From the IMG/VR virus record IMGVR_UViG_3300042935_000982, positions 1-38,946 of that record: 38,946 bases of DNA. One strand, given 5' to 3'. The notes beneath the pieces were generated by a model that saw only the letters and a program-made list of their open reading frames with translations, ran no database searches and was not told the origin of the DNA. The translations under genes and the position numbers were made by a program. This document shows positions 1 through 9,527 of this stretch, one piece after another. The DNA is from a virus. How positions within the stretch are numbered: position 1 is the first letter of the stretch; every line of letters begins with the position of its first letter.

Positions 1-1170
1 TAGTGACTTAATTGTTGAAACAAGTTCACTCACTGCCTCTGTTACTGAAACCTTAATTTCGTCAACAGCTTTTACAAGCTCAGAATCAGCTGAATCTGTT
101 TCAACAACAGACTTTTCAACTTCAACATTATCGGAAGCTTCTTCTTCTGCATCTTCTGCAGGTGCTTCTTCTGGATCAGCAGACTTAACCACTGTTTCCT
201 CAACAGCGTCAACTGCGTCAACTGACTTTTCTACGGTTTCTTCGGCAGGAGCTTCAGCAACAACTTCTTCAGTTGCAACTTCTTCAACGGTCTCTTCTAC
301 TACTGTATTATCTTCTGACACGTTGTTCTCCTCCTCTATATTGTTTTTAACAATTGACTCGTTATTGTCAATCGCTGTTTCAAGCGTTTCGCTTGAAGTT
401 TCTGGGGTTTCGGAAACATCTTCAGATTTAGCAAGGTCCGTGGAACCAATAAACTTGTTTAAAATTGATTTAACTGTCATAGCTTTTTCTGTATCCTTTG
501 TCTCAACAAAACCAATATTTTTCATACTGACTTCACATGATGGGCAACTTGAATCATCAACTTCTGAAAGTCTGACGATACCGTCATTCTCACACCAGTA
601 GACATTTTCAAGGTCTGCTTTTGCAATTATACCATCCGTTTGTTCATCTTTGTTAACTTTCTGAATTGACACCACGTTTGCAAATTGATTTGCTGGATTG
701 TCTACCAAAGATAATTCATTAAGTTCATAATCTTTAACAACTCTAATTGTCTTAGCAACATTTTCATCATAAGCATTTTCTGAATCTTTAATTATTCCGC
801 CGATTGAAAAACCTGAAAGAGTGCCATCAAGTACCTTTTCCCAGGTATCTTGAGCACCTTTAGAAATGTACGCATCTACATAAACACCATTATAGAGTTT
901 ATCTGTAGACTTATCAAAAAACTTTTCTTGTCTAAAATTAACAACTTTGCCAACTGCAATAGCTTGATGCATTTCTCTTAAATTACCACGGAATGTTTCA
1001 AAAGCTTTTATACTAACATCTGTAGGAACAATGTCTGCTTGCTTGTCAAGGTTATCAAGCGTAGCAAATCCAGAAACGATTCTACGCTCTACATCCACTT
1101 TAGCAATTGGCATAGATAACTTTATATCATCGTTATCTGAAGTCCAATAAGCCTTGCTTAAATTAGTCAT
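1..1170 (-). CDS. Prohead protease, XkdF-like (3' end outside window)
   Basis: About 390 residues are visible and the frame runs off the left edge. The first 170 residues look like the XkdF/peptidase S78-type prohead protease that matures phage capsids: a REMHQ motif with a candidate catalytic His near residue 68, and a DGTLSGFSIGG motif with a candidate Ser near 122. Near residues 190-215 is a short Cys-containing insert ending CPSC. From about residue 250 the chain becomes a long, low-complexity Glu/Val/Ala-rich acidic tail, which I infer acts as a fused scaffold. The ATG has AGGA upstream. It follows the portal gene, as expected in a head module; capsid genes should lie beyond position 1. 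Confidence 0.8.
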   Translation of the reverse strand, partial: MTNLSKAYWTSDNDDIKLSMPIAKVDVERRIVSGFATLDNLDKQADIVPTDVSIKAFETFRGNLREMHQAIAVGKVVNFRQEKFFDKSTDKLYNGVYVDAYISKGAQDTWEKVLDGTLSGFSIGGIIKDSENAYDENVAKTIRVVKDYELNELSLVDNPANQFANVVSIQKVNKDEQTDGIIAKADLENVYWCENDGIVRLSEVDDSSCPSCEVSMKNIGFVETKDTEKAMTVKSILNKFIGSTDLAKSEDVSETPETSSETLETAIDNNESIVKNNIEEENNVSEDNTVVEETVEEVATEEVVAEAPAEETVEKSVDAVDAVEETVVKSADPEEAPAEDAEEEASDNVEVEKSVVETDSADSELVKAVDEIKVSVTEAVSELVSTIKSL

Positions 1171-1219
1171 GTTAATCCTATTATATATGTATTTTTTATA
1201 TGTTTATAATATTGTTATA

Positions 1220-2779
1220 TTATACTACAGATCTTCCTTCGCCACCAGGATTTCTTCCTGTTGTGGTTGCAGATGAATCTGAAGCCTGATCAGTTCTTTG
1301 CTGATCTCTTTGTCTTGTACCAGCCATTTGAGCATTTTGCTCTGCACGTTGTTGAGGGGTCATAACTACTGGAGTATCTCCTTGTGGAACTACTGGGAGT
1401 CCAAGTCTTGGTCTAATATCATTTGGAACAACAACTTGTGCTCTTAGATATCTTTCATCAATTTGACTTTGAGTATTTTCATCAGTCAAAGTTAGCTCAT
1501 TAAACTTTAATAAAAGAATGTCTGTCTTTTCTTTAATAAGTTTATTAATTGTTTTCTCTAAATTCTTTTGAGCTGGTCTTGCTACTTGTTCTTTAAATGT
1601 TCTGTCAGATACAAGTGCAGATGCGATTGAACTACCAGGATCTGAACCAACTTTTGAAATTGGAACCTGATGTGCCATAAGAATATCGTGAACATTTGAA
1701 GTCCTGTACTTATCAAATGATCCTTCTTGAATTCCATTTTCAACTGGCTCCATCTTAAATTCAACCTTGTTATCTGCAGCATCTCCAGGAAGTGGGATGT
1801 AAAGAGTTCTATGGTTTTGTCCACGAAGACCAGATTGTAAGAATCTAAATAGTTTATCTTCTGCTTCTGAACTTAACTTTGCACCCTTTAGAGTAACAAT
1901 GTATCTTGGGACAGCCTTGTTTTCAAAATAGTCAATATTATATCTTGCAGCAAGTTGATCTCCAACTACTGAAGTTGCAGCAGACACAACATCTGGAACA
2001 CCATAATATGTATTCTTTGGGCTGTATTTTTTAATATGAATAAGTTCATTTGGTCTTTGATCTGTTGTAACTGGATTTACTGTTTTTTTATCTTGAAAGT
2101 TTTTAAAGAAAACAACTCTTTGATTTACAATCTGAACATAGCCATCACGCATACGTCTTACACGAACTGTTGTTGCAGGAATGTGACCAATGTATCCAAT
2201 CTCTCCAGTATTCTTTCTTCCAATTTCAATATACCCATTTCCAGTTGCCTCATAGTCTGTCATTGCTTTTTCAAGGACATGGGTAAAAGTATCTTCATCA
2301 TTCAATTCTTCAAGCCAATTTGCAAGCTCAGACTTTGCTCTTTCAACTTTTCTTTGTGCTCTGACTCTTTGATCAACATTTTCAATTTCTTCAATTCTAG
2401 CTTTAACGATGTCAGACATTATAAAACCATATCCAAGACCAACTGTATTTGCAACCTTTGCATTAATTGCAGCATGGTTTGCAAAAGAATTATCAAAAAA
2501 GAATGCCAACTCATCAAGATTGTAGGGTGGTAGAACAACATCAAAAAGACCATAGGCTGTGGTTATATCTTGTTCTGGAAATAGCTGCTTAGACTTTGCA
2601 CCGTCTTGACCAGTATAAGCCTTGCTCATTCTTGTAATTCTACGTTTAAAGTTTGCATCTATACCGTCAAAACTTTTTACAAGTTCTGCTTCAGTCATAA
2701 AATCATCTGTTTTATTTGCAGATGGTTTATTCTTGTCTAGATTGTCAATTCTAGCAATAACTTCATCATTCATCTCCAT
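1220..2779 (-). CDS. Portal protein, PBSX-like
   Basis: A 519-residue protein of usual portal length. It would form the dodecameric ring at the capsid vertex through which DNA is packaged. It resembles PBSX/P2-type portals: a segment DYEATGNGYIEIGR followed by KYSPKNTYYGVPD, and a later region (HQVPISKVG) with the mixed alpha/beta pattern of the family. The C-terminus is Gln/Arg-rich. I chose the ATG at 2779 because AAGGGG lies 9 nt upstream; a GTG 17 codons earlier has no such site. It overlaps the preceding small gene by 14 nt and is followed by the prohead protease. Confidence 0.85.
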   Translation of the reverse strand: MEMNDEVIARIDNLDKNKPSANKTDDFMTEAELVKSFDGIDANFKRRITRMSKAYTGQDGAKSKQLFPEQDITTAYGLFDVVLPPYNLDELAFFFDNSFANHAAINAKVANTVGLGYGFIMSDIVKARIEEIENVDQRVRAQRKVERAKSELANWLEELNDEDTFTHVLEKAMTDYEATGNGYIEIGRKNTGEIGYIGHIPATTVRVRRMRDGYVQIVNQRVVFFKNFQDKKTVNPVTTDQRPNELIHIKKYSPKNTYYGVPDVVSAATSVVGDQLAARYNIDYFENKAVPRYIVTLKGAKLSSEAEDKLFRFLQSGLRGQNHRTLYIPLPGDAADNKVEFKMEPVENGIQEGSFDKYRTSNVHDILMAHQVPISKVGSDPGSSIASALVSDRTFKEQVARPAQKNLEKTINKLIKEKTDILLLKFNELTLTDENTQSQIDERYLRAQVVVPNDIRPRLGLPVVPQGDTPVVMTPQQRAEQNAQMAGTRQRDQQRTDQASDSSATTTGRNPGGEGRSVV

Positions 2780-3137
2780 GTTGTTGCAACCCCTTTGCAG
2801 CATCAGCAAAAGCACCAGTGTCGAATTCACTTGGTATGTAGCCCTGCTTCATTCTGTCAATCTGAACAGAATGCTCTTCATCAGTAATCCTTGTGACTCC
2901 TGCCATAAACTTTGCTTCTCCTGGACCAGCACCATAGTGTGCTGCAGCTTGAGTAATTCTATTAATAGCAGTTATATCATATTTTCTGGCTGGAATATTC
3001 ATAAAACTTCCATCGCCATCTCCAAATATTTTTCCTGTTTCTGTTTTCCAAACATATATACCGTATTCAGCATCGTTTTCTACAACTCTTACTTTTGGTT
3101 TGTTTGGCAATTTTTGCAATCCATCTAGATAATCCAT
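2766..3137 (-). CDS. Hypothetical protein upstream of portal
   Basis: A 123-residue soluble protein with no family I recognise. It starts MDYLDGLQKLPNKPKVRV and contains a helical stretch (NRITQAAAHYGAGPGEAKFM). The ATG at 3137 has no ribosome binding site. Instead an extended -10 box, TGG TACAAT, ends 6 nt before it, which suggests a leaderless transcript. It overlaps the portal start by 14 nt, so it is likely co-expressed with the head genes. A TTG start 16 codons upstream would overlap the previous gene and is less likely. Confidence 0.6.
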   Translation of the reverse strand: MDYLDGLQKLPNKPKVRVVENDAEYGIYVWKTETGKIFGDGDGSFMNIPARKYDITAINRITQAAAHYGAGPGEAKFMAGVTRITDEEHSVQIDRMKQGYIPSEFDTGAFADAAKGLQQHGDE

Positions 3138-3163
3138 GACAATATTGTACCACAAATTATGAT

Positions 3164-6100
3164 TTAAACCAAATATTCGTCCCAAGTGATGTCATTTATT
3201 ATTACAATAGAGTCTTGAGTAACATTAACCACGCTGTTATCATTAGCAATTCCAGAAGAAAGACCAGCATAGGTATTAAAAACTTCTTCTCCATTCAAAG
3301 AAAGAACGGTAACTTCCAAGGACTGTTCATCTAAAACTTGGGTCCATGTTGCAGATCCAGACCAGTAGTTCCAAAGTTGATCATCAACAACATTCCATTC
3401 ATCGTAAACAAGCAACCCTTGCTTAATAGGATTTAATTCCATAAAGCTTGCAACATTGTCTACTTTTACTCCAGAATATATTTCAATCTCACCAATAATT
3501 CCATTTAAAGGTATTGAGTTTTCTTGCAAAGATATGGCAATATAGTTCCAAGAAAGTGGTTCAATTACGACACTGTTAACAAGCTTTCCATTTAAAAAGA
3601 ATTTTGCAGTAGTAAACTCTGTGCCATTAATAGAATCAAAAATTCTAAAGAAAGCTCTTTTACCATCATCTTCAGGATCTAAAACTATATCATAAGAGTT
3701 ATTGGAACTAAATATTTTACCAATCTTTCTTCTTTCAATAAATAATTTAGACCTGTTATACATTAAAAACATTTGTAATCCAACAACTTCTTGATCATTT
3801 TTTAAAGTTTGATTTATTGGAATAGCAACTCCTTTTATTAAATTTTCATCTACATCTGGCAAAATTTCTATTCCAGAATCTCCAGCTAAATATAAATATG
3901 GGGAAGATTCAGTATCAATGATTACTGGAGTTTTTCTTTTATAGACATACTGATCTTCATTTTTAACTATTGGATAGAACTTTCCTGTAGCAGGTGTATT
4001 AATTGAATAAAATTGACCCTCGTCAAAAGACAGTGAAGCAAATCCCATATTTTTAATCTTTACATTTTCTGTATTTACTCCTTTAGAAGAAATTTCAATA
4101 TGAACAGTTATGTAGTAATTGGTAAAACCAGATACATCTTTTGGAGGGTAAATAATAGTTCTATCATTAATCTTATATTTTGTATCTTCTGAAGAAGTAA
4201 TCTCTCCTAAATCTAAAATTTTATTCATTCCAATGTTTTCTATATTTGTAAATTGAGTATAAACTACTTGTCCAAGCTCAGAAATATTTTGCAATGTTAC
4301 ATAAACTTTTGTTGACAAAGAATCCTCATAGTTTGAAGACGTTACATTGTAATTTGAAAAAATTGAACTTGGTGTGTCAATATTAAACTGTATTAAATCC
4401 AAGTCGTACTTCAATTCACCATTAGCCTGAGTAATGTACTTTCCAAAATACGACAAGGGTATTGAGTTTTCCCAATATCCTGCAGCTCCCACATCTAAAA
4501 CTATTGAAGTGTTTGTTGTTTTTGGTAACAAGGTATAGGATCCAACATACTCATACAAGTCTTCGTTAAAGTTTTTAATTGCTATTCCAGACGAGTTAAA
4601 TATTTGATAACCATCTTTATCTGTAAAGAAATCATTGTTTATTGTTAAAGAAAATATTTTTCCAAGGAATGTTTCTTGTTGATTACCTGCAAAATTTAAA
4701 GAAAGGGTTTCTGGTCTTGAAAAGAAAGATCCAACAGTTGAATAATATTCTTGTTCAATTTTATTAAAGTCAATACCAACTGCAAAAAAAGAATTTATGC
4801 CAACAGAGGCTGAGTTTAAAATAGTTTCATTGTAAATATATTGAATACTTCCAGAGTTTATTGCTACTTCAAAGATATTAGAGTCAGAACTGTTTGAAAT
4901 ATAAATCAGAGACTGCCTAGTTGAAACATCGCTTGAAGACTTAAGTATTGAATGCAAAGACCTTGTTTGATAACTTGTTTGATTTAGTTTTGAAAAATAA
5001 ATTGTTCCATAGGATCCATTTGTTGCATAATAATTATTTGGATCCATTGAAATATATGGGTAGTCTTCATCTTGAATTATATAATTTTCTTCATAAAATC
5101 CTGAAGTAATTAAAGATTTTTGACTGTCTGTTAATGTTGAAACATTGTTAAATATAATTTCTGGTAATTTATATTCTGGCAACGTAATGCCTTTATCATT
5201 AGCCACAAGGTTATTGTAAAATCCATCATTCCACTTGCTTCTATCTGGGTATCTAATTGTAGAACTATATCCAGAAAATGGAAAATCTACATAAGACAAT
5301 GTTCCATTTTTTGATGCAATAATATTTTCTTGCTCTTGAACTCCTTGACCAAAAACGTATCTCTTTTTTGCAACTTGCTCTGCAACTACATAGGGGAATA
5401 TTGAAAAAGAATCTAGTTCAAAAAGATAGATAAATTCATTTGTAAAAAATCCTAAATAGTCTTCATTTTCTGGTGGGAAAGTTCCAATTTCTAATGATTC
5501 AATTGTAATTGATATTACTTTTTCTCCATTTATCATTAAGAAAATTTCATTTGGACTTTGACAAAAATGAACCAACATTGGTCTATACCATTTTCCAATA
5601 AAATAAGACTTAGTGTATTTTCCAACATTTACAGTTATAAAATCTCTATCAACATAGATTCCGTCTTCTGATGAAAGTGGTCCAAAGATTCTTCTTCTTG
5701 TAGTTGTTTCAGGATTAATTCTTAGCCAAAATTCTGTTGTAAGTGTTTTATTATATCCATACTGGTTTAAAAATCCTTTACCAGGAAATACAAGTGAGGG
5801 GAAGTTATAGTATTGATCAGAATCTAAATAAGCAGTAGAGCCAGAATTTGTAAGATACTCTGCATATCCTGAAGAAGATGAAACAATGCTTAATGCATCT
5901 TTATTTAATTTAATATTTCCAGAAGATCCATAGACCATTGGCACACCAGAAAGGTTTGCAAAGAGTGAGGTATTTAAACACAAAACATATCCATCGTTTG
6001 AAGAATCGTTAAAACCATAGGGGTCTAAAACTACGCTATTTATTGACTGGGGAAAATCTATTAAAGATAAAACGCTATTTGGCAATGCGGTTAAAGATGC

Positions 6101-6727
6101 ACTAGAAATTCCAGTACTTACTGAGTTATAAGGCTCAGACCATTGTCCAAGAGAGACCCCGTTAAAATAAATAGAAGACTCTTCTTCATTAGCATCAACA
6201 TCTGGATCAAACACAACTCTTATAAAAGGAGAAAAGCTTTCTCCAACTGTAGGTTCTGTATGAGAAATTTTTTCCCAGTTATTTGTTTTTAAAAATGAAT
6301 ATCTTGTATATGATTCCTCTCCATCTAAAACAAATCCTATATCTGCATAAAAAATAAAACTTTGTTCAGGAATGTAGATATAGTTGGATAAACAGACGCT
6401 ACCCTTATTTGGGTCAAACTCTAGGGAGGATACAGAAGATGATAAAGATACTGTAAATTCTATTGTTGCTGCAGATGCTGTAGCAAGATATATTTTATTT
6501 ACATTTAAGTCCTTATTTACATTTAAGTCATCAAAAGGATATCCAGAAAGTGTGAACACGGATGCAGAACTAACAGCATTATCAAAATCCCAATAAGAAC
6601 TAGTTATTTGCTTTTCTTCTTGTGAAATTAAAGAAACAAAATAATTTGGCTCATCCATAGCCCACAAAGCCACTGGATGCTCTGCATAGACTCTTGAAGC
6701 ATAAAGATTTGAACTTGTGTAGGACAT
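3164..6727 (-). CDS. Large structural protein with LamG-like domains
   Basis: 1187 residues, Ser/Asn/Tyr-rich and beta-rich, starting MSYTSSNLYASRVYAEHPVALWAMDE. That opening is typical of phage minor tail proteins carrying concanavalin-A-like (LamG) lectin folds. Several internal segments repeat the LamG pattern (for example FWLRINPETTTRRRIFGP, then HFCQSPNEIFLMINGEKV). It probably sits at the virion surface and binds glycans; the receptor is unknown. GAGGT lies 7 nt before the ATG, and an extended -10 (TGA TAAAAT, 6744-6752) lies just upstream. It could be a tail fibre or a large minor tail protein. Confidence 0.65.
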   Translation of the reverse strand: MSYTSSNLYASRVYAEHPVALWAMDEPNYFVSLISQEEKQITSSYWDFDNAVSSASVFTLSGYPFDDLNVNKDLNVNKIYLATASAATIEFTVSLSSSVSSLEFDPNKGSVCLSNYIYIPEQSFIFYADIGFVLDGEESYTRYSFLKTNNWEKISHTEPTVGESFSPFIRVVFDPDVDANEEESSIYFNGVSLGQWSEPYNSVSTGISSASLTALPNSVLSLIDFPQSINSVVLDPYGFNDSSNDGYVLCLNTSLFANLSGVPMVYGSSGNIKLNKDALSIVSSSSGYAEYLTNSGSTAYLDSDQYYNFPSLVFPGKGFLNQYGYNKTLTTEFWLRINPETTTRRRIFGPLSSEDGIYVDRDFITVNVGKYTKSYFIGKWYRPMLVHFCQSPNEIFLMINGEKVISITIESLEIGTFPPENEDYLGFFTNEFIYLFELDSFSIFPYVVAEQVAKKRYVFGQGVQEQENIIASKNGTLSYVDFPFSGYSSTIRYPDRSKWNDGFYNNLVANDKGITLPEYKLPEIIFNNVSTLTDSQKSLITSGFYEENYIIQDEDYPYISMDPNNYYATNGSYGTIYFSKLNQTSYQTRSLHSILKSSSDVSTRQSLIYISNSSDSNIFEVAINSGSIQYIYNETILNSASVGINSFFAVGIDFNKIEQEYYSTVGSFFSRPETLSLNFAGNQQETFLGKIFSLTINNDFFTDKDGYQIFNSSGIAIKNFNEDLYEYVGSYTLLPKTTNTSIVLDVGAAGYWENSIPLSYFGKYITQANGELKYDLDLIQFNIDTPSSIFSNYNVTSSNYEDSLSTKVYVTLQNISELGQVVYTQFTNIENIGMNKILDLGEITSSEDTKYKINDRTIIYPPKDVSGFTNYYITVHIEISSKGVNTENVKIKNMGFASLSFDEGQFYSINTPATGKFYPIVKNEDQYVYKRKTPVIIDTESSPYLYLAGDSGIEILPDVDENLIKGVAIPINQTLKNDQEVVGLQMFLMYNRSKLFIERRKIGKIFSSNNSYDIVLDPEDDGKRAFFRIFDSINGTEFTTAKFFLNGKLVNSVVIEPLSWNYIAISLQENSIPLNGIIGEIEIYSGVKVDNVASFMELNPIKQGLLVYDEWNVVDDQLWNYWSGSATWTQVLDEQSLEVTVLSLNGEEVFNTYAGLSSGIANDNSVVNVTQDSIVIINDITWDEYLV

Positions 6728-6758
6728 AGATTACCTCTATCCTATTTTATCATAGAGC

Positions 6759-8699
6759 TTAGCTTGTAATATCTACAATTTCACAAGATCCAGCTACACA
6801 ACTTAATTCTTGACTACCAGTTGTACCATCGGTTGTTTCATATAAAGAAAGCATTTCCCACTTAATTGAATCTGGCATCTTGTTTAAATATGATTCATAT
6901 TCTTCTTTAGAAATCTCTTGATATGGAGCTTGCTTATAAGAATGCTCTGTTGATGGAAGAAAAGATACTCCACCAATTGAATCAAAGTTATCAAATACCC
7001 AAGCACCAACACGCATCCATTCATCCTCTTCAACATTAACAGTAACACTTGGATTATGCTCTGTCCAATGAGTTCTGTATGTTTTCCACATTTCAAGATG
7101 ATCAATTGCAGTTAAGTCTTTAGTAAGAACTGCATTCTTTGGAGCCTTAATTGGAAAATAAAATACAGTTGTAAGTTCTGGCTTCATTACATCTGGTTCA
7201 AATGGAATTCCAGAATCCTTTAGGAATTGTGTTAGGGGATCTTTATTATCTGCTCTAACACTTCTAATGTAATATTCTGAATACCACGGATGAATTCCAG
7301 AAGATACCCCTGTGAGCTGTGAGACTGTTCCTGAGGGCTTTACACAGGTAATTGATACTGATGGGTTAATGTTTAAAGACTTAGCCTCTTTATCATTTAC
7401 TGAAACAGATAGATCTCTCATCTCATCAAGAAGTGATTCAAGAGCCTTCCCATTTGTAGCAGTAATTTTATTTCCATAGATACCTGTCAAAGATACGCCA
7501 AGAAGTCTTTCTTCTTCACAATTGTCTTTCCAAGTTTTTCTAATGTACTTAAAATTAGTTAAAGTTGATTGCCAAGTTCCAAGAATTGTCGCAAGTCTAA
7601 CTTTTTCAAGAAGAGTTTCTTTTGTATCAGCTGAATCAATTACAACTTCAGTTAAATTACAAAACTCATTTGGACGAAGAAGAATCTCTCCACAAGGATT
7701 TGTACCACCAACAAGACTTGAGTCTCTACGACCAAACTTATCAATGTGCTTACGAACAGAATCAATATTATAAATTCCACGTTCGCCAGACTTTGATTCA
7801 TACAGATTTCTCCACTCACGAAGGAACTGTGCAGTATTTGGCTTTGAATTATATACAGCAGAATTGTTTGCCAATGCTCTTTGACCATTGCCTTCCCACC
7901 ATTGACCACTCTTTGCTTTTGCCATTTCAAAATCGTCTAGATTAGAAAGTGAAATCAAAGCACTTCTACGAACTCCTCCAACAACAACAACTTCTCCAAT
8001 CTTACACATTAGGTCGTGTGCCTCAATTGACTTTAATCGTCTTCCTGATGCAAACTTAAATGTTTCAATTGTAAAATTAAACAAATCTACCAAAGGAGCT
8101 GGACCAGATGCTCTTCCACCAAACACTTTTAGTCTTGCTCCAGCAGGACGAACCTTTGATACATCCCAGTTTGGAATTTGACCTTGACAAAGAAGTGCAA
8201 TCAACTCTTTGTAAGCTTTTGCCCATCCAAGTTTTGAATCGTCAACAACAATTGTTGTATCTGTTTGAAAGAATGATTCTGAAATAATTGGTAGTTGATT
8301 AATATATTTTTGTTCAACACTAAAACCAACTCCAGTTCCGTTCATAAGGATGTACATAGCCTCATCAAAGGCTCTAGGATTGTCTACAGCGATGAACGAG
8401 CAATTGTAGGCTGCAATGTGGTCTCTTTCTAAAGCAGGTCCAGCGGTCATCAGTGCCCTCATAGATGGCATTATGTGATGATGCAAGATTGCTTCTCTAA
8501 CTTCATTAAAAACTTTTGCATTTGGACTATAGCCGTGATTTAGTACAAGATGGTCTCGCATAAAGTTACAATATCTGTCAACTGTTTCCTCCCACGTTTC
8601 TCTACGGTTTTCGCTTTCAATCCAACGAGCGTACCTTGAAATATGAATAAAATTGCGATATGGATCTGTTATAGATCCGTTGGAGTCAATAAATGACAT
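6759..8699 (-). CDS. nrdJ: Class II (adenosylcobalamin-dependent) ribonucleotide reductase
   Basis: 646 residues, similar in plan to the monomeric Lactobacillus RTPR. It reduces ribonucleotides to deoxyribonucleotides using B12 as radical generator. Key residues are visible: a redox Cys near 100 (AAYNCSF), the NPCGE motif with the thiyl-radical Cys near 336 and Glu near 338, the partner Cys 11 residues later (EFCNLTE), and a C-terminal CVAGSC pair (about 634/639) that re-reduces the active site. The start at MSFID is preceded by AGAAGGA; a TTG start 19 codons upstream is possible. It lies between tail and lysis-like genes, an odd place for a metabolic gene. Confidence 0.92.
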   Translation of the reverse strand: MSFIDSNGSITDPYRNFIHISRYARWIESENRRETWEETVDRYCNFMRDHLVLNHGYSPNAKVFNEVREAILHHHIMPSMRALMTAGPALERDHIAAYNCSFIAVDNPRAFDEAMYILMNGTGVGFSVEQKYINQLPIISESFFQTDTTIVVDDSKLGWAKAYKELIALLCQGQIPNWDVSKVRPAGARLKVFGGRASGPAPLVDLFNFTIETFKFASGRRLKSIEAHDLMCKIGEVVVVGGVRRSALISLSNLDDFEMAKAKSGQWWEGNGQRALANNSAVYNSKPNTAQFLREWRNLYESKSGERGIYNIDSVRKHIDKFGRRDSSLVGGTNPCGEILLRPNEFCNLTEVVIDSADTKETLLEKVRLATILGTWQSTLTNFKYIRKTWKDNCEEERLLGVSLTGIYGNKITATNGKALESLLDEMRDLSVSVNDKEAKSLNINPSVSITCVKPSGTVSQLTGVSSGIHPWYSEYYIRSVRADNKDPLTQFLKDSGIPFEPDVMKPELTTVFYFPIKAPKNAVLTKDLTAIDHLEMWKTYRTHWTEHNPSVTVNVEEDEWMRVGAWVFDNFDSIGGVSFLPSTEHSYKQAPYQEISKEEYESYLNKMPDSIKWEMLSLYETTDGTTGSQELSCVAGSCEIVDITS

Positions 8700-8766
8700 T
8701 GTGTAACACGTCCTTCTGATAAAATGGGAATAGTTATATTCTACACGAGTATTCAAGGAGAAGCAA

Positions 8767-9000
8767 ATGGAGTTAACAATTCAAGAAGTAAATCTTTACA
8801 ACAACTTAGTTAAAGATAAAAAAGCATTACAAATTCTTTGTCCATTTAACGAAAATGAAGAATTTCCAGATATGGTAATTAGCAGAATGGATAGTAGTGA
8901 TAAAGTTTATTTTTATTGCTTATCTTGTCAAGCATCTTTTTATCCAGGAATTAACACGGTTGAAAAAATTAAAGGATATATTTCTTTATCTATCTCTTAA
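8767..9000 (+). CDS. Small Cys-containing protein, possible zinc ribbon
   Basis: 77 residues, not recognised. It has a CP pair in LQILCPFNENEEFPD and a YFYCLSCQASFYPG segment, a spacing that suggests a treble-clef or zinc-ribbon fold with one ligand missing or replaced. AGGAG lies 6 nt before the ATG. It is one of two plus-strand genes inside the leftward late region. It diverges from the ribonucleotide reductase gene and overlaps the end of the convergent downstream gene by 11 nt, so it needs its own promoter; a TATATT box lies about 30 nt upstream. Confidence 0.6.
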   Translation: MELTIQEVNLYNNLVKDKKALQILCPFNENEEFPDMVISRMDSSDKVYFYCLSCQASFYPGINTVEKIKGYISLSIS

Positions 9001-9520
9001 ATAAAATTCTTGAGTTGTTTGTTGACTCTTGAATATATTTTTTATTAGTGAAACTTTTATCCCCTGGTTTTTTAATTTTATCTTTAACTGAAAATGTATC
9101 AAATACTGTTCCAGGAGCAAAGTAAGAAACAATTCCTTGACCAATTACTAAAGCATAAATTTCATCATCTATTTCTACTGAGTCATTTGTTAAGTTAATA
9201 CAAAGTGTAGGACATTTAAAATCTATCTCGTATTCATCTCTTGGAATAGATCTTTTAGAAACTGGTCTAGTTTTAATTTCAGCTTTTGAACACTGGTAAT
9301 AAATTTTATCTGCAAGCTCTTGCATATTTTCAGTATTATTATAAAAGTAAGCATTAAATCTTTGTTCTGCTGGATATTCTGGAATAAACAAACTAATGCA
9401 TATATCAGCGTTTTGTTCGTGAACAGCTAAATTATGAACAGTTTCTTGTCTAATATATTTCTTTAAAAAATCTTTAACTAATTTAGAATCTTCATCATTT
9501 TTAATATATACTTTAGCCAT
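8990..9520 (-). CDS. Hypothetical protein, degenerate amidase_3-like
   Basis: 176 residues. The order of motifs resembles the C-terminal two thirds of N-acetylmuramoyl-L-alanine amidase (Amidase_3): ADICISLFIPEYP where the family has DLFISIHAN, then FNAYFYNNTENMQELADKI, CPTLCINLTND where the family has PAVLVELGFLSN, and IDDEIYALVIGQGIVSYF. The zinc His and catalytic Glu of these motifs are absent, so if related it is probably inactive. This family call is an inference by eye. The ATG has no ribosome binding site; TATAAT (9527-9532) ends 6 nt upstream, suggesting leaderless expression. It follows a glycosyltransferase gene. Confidence 0.5.
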   Translation of the reverse strand: MAKVYIKNDEDSKLVKDFLKKYIRQETVHNLAVHEQNADICISLFIPEYPAEQRFNAYFYNNTENMQELADKIYYQCSKAEIKTRPVSKRSIPRDEYEIDFKCPTLCINLTNDSVEIDDEIYALVIGQGIVSYFAPGTVFDTFSVKDKIKKPGDKSFTNKKYIQESTNNSRILFKR

Positions 9521-9527
9521 ACATATA

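Noticed and set aside
2036-3128. Long plus-strand frames opposite the portal and its upstream gene
   Set aside because: They are antisense to genes with clear family features and have Cys/Ser/Phe-rich compositions typical of reverse-strand shadows.
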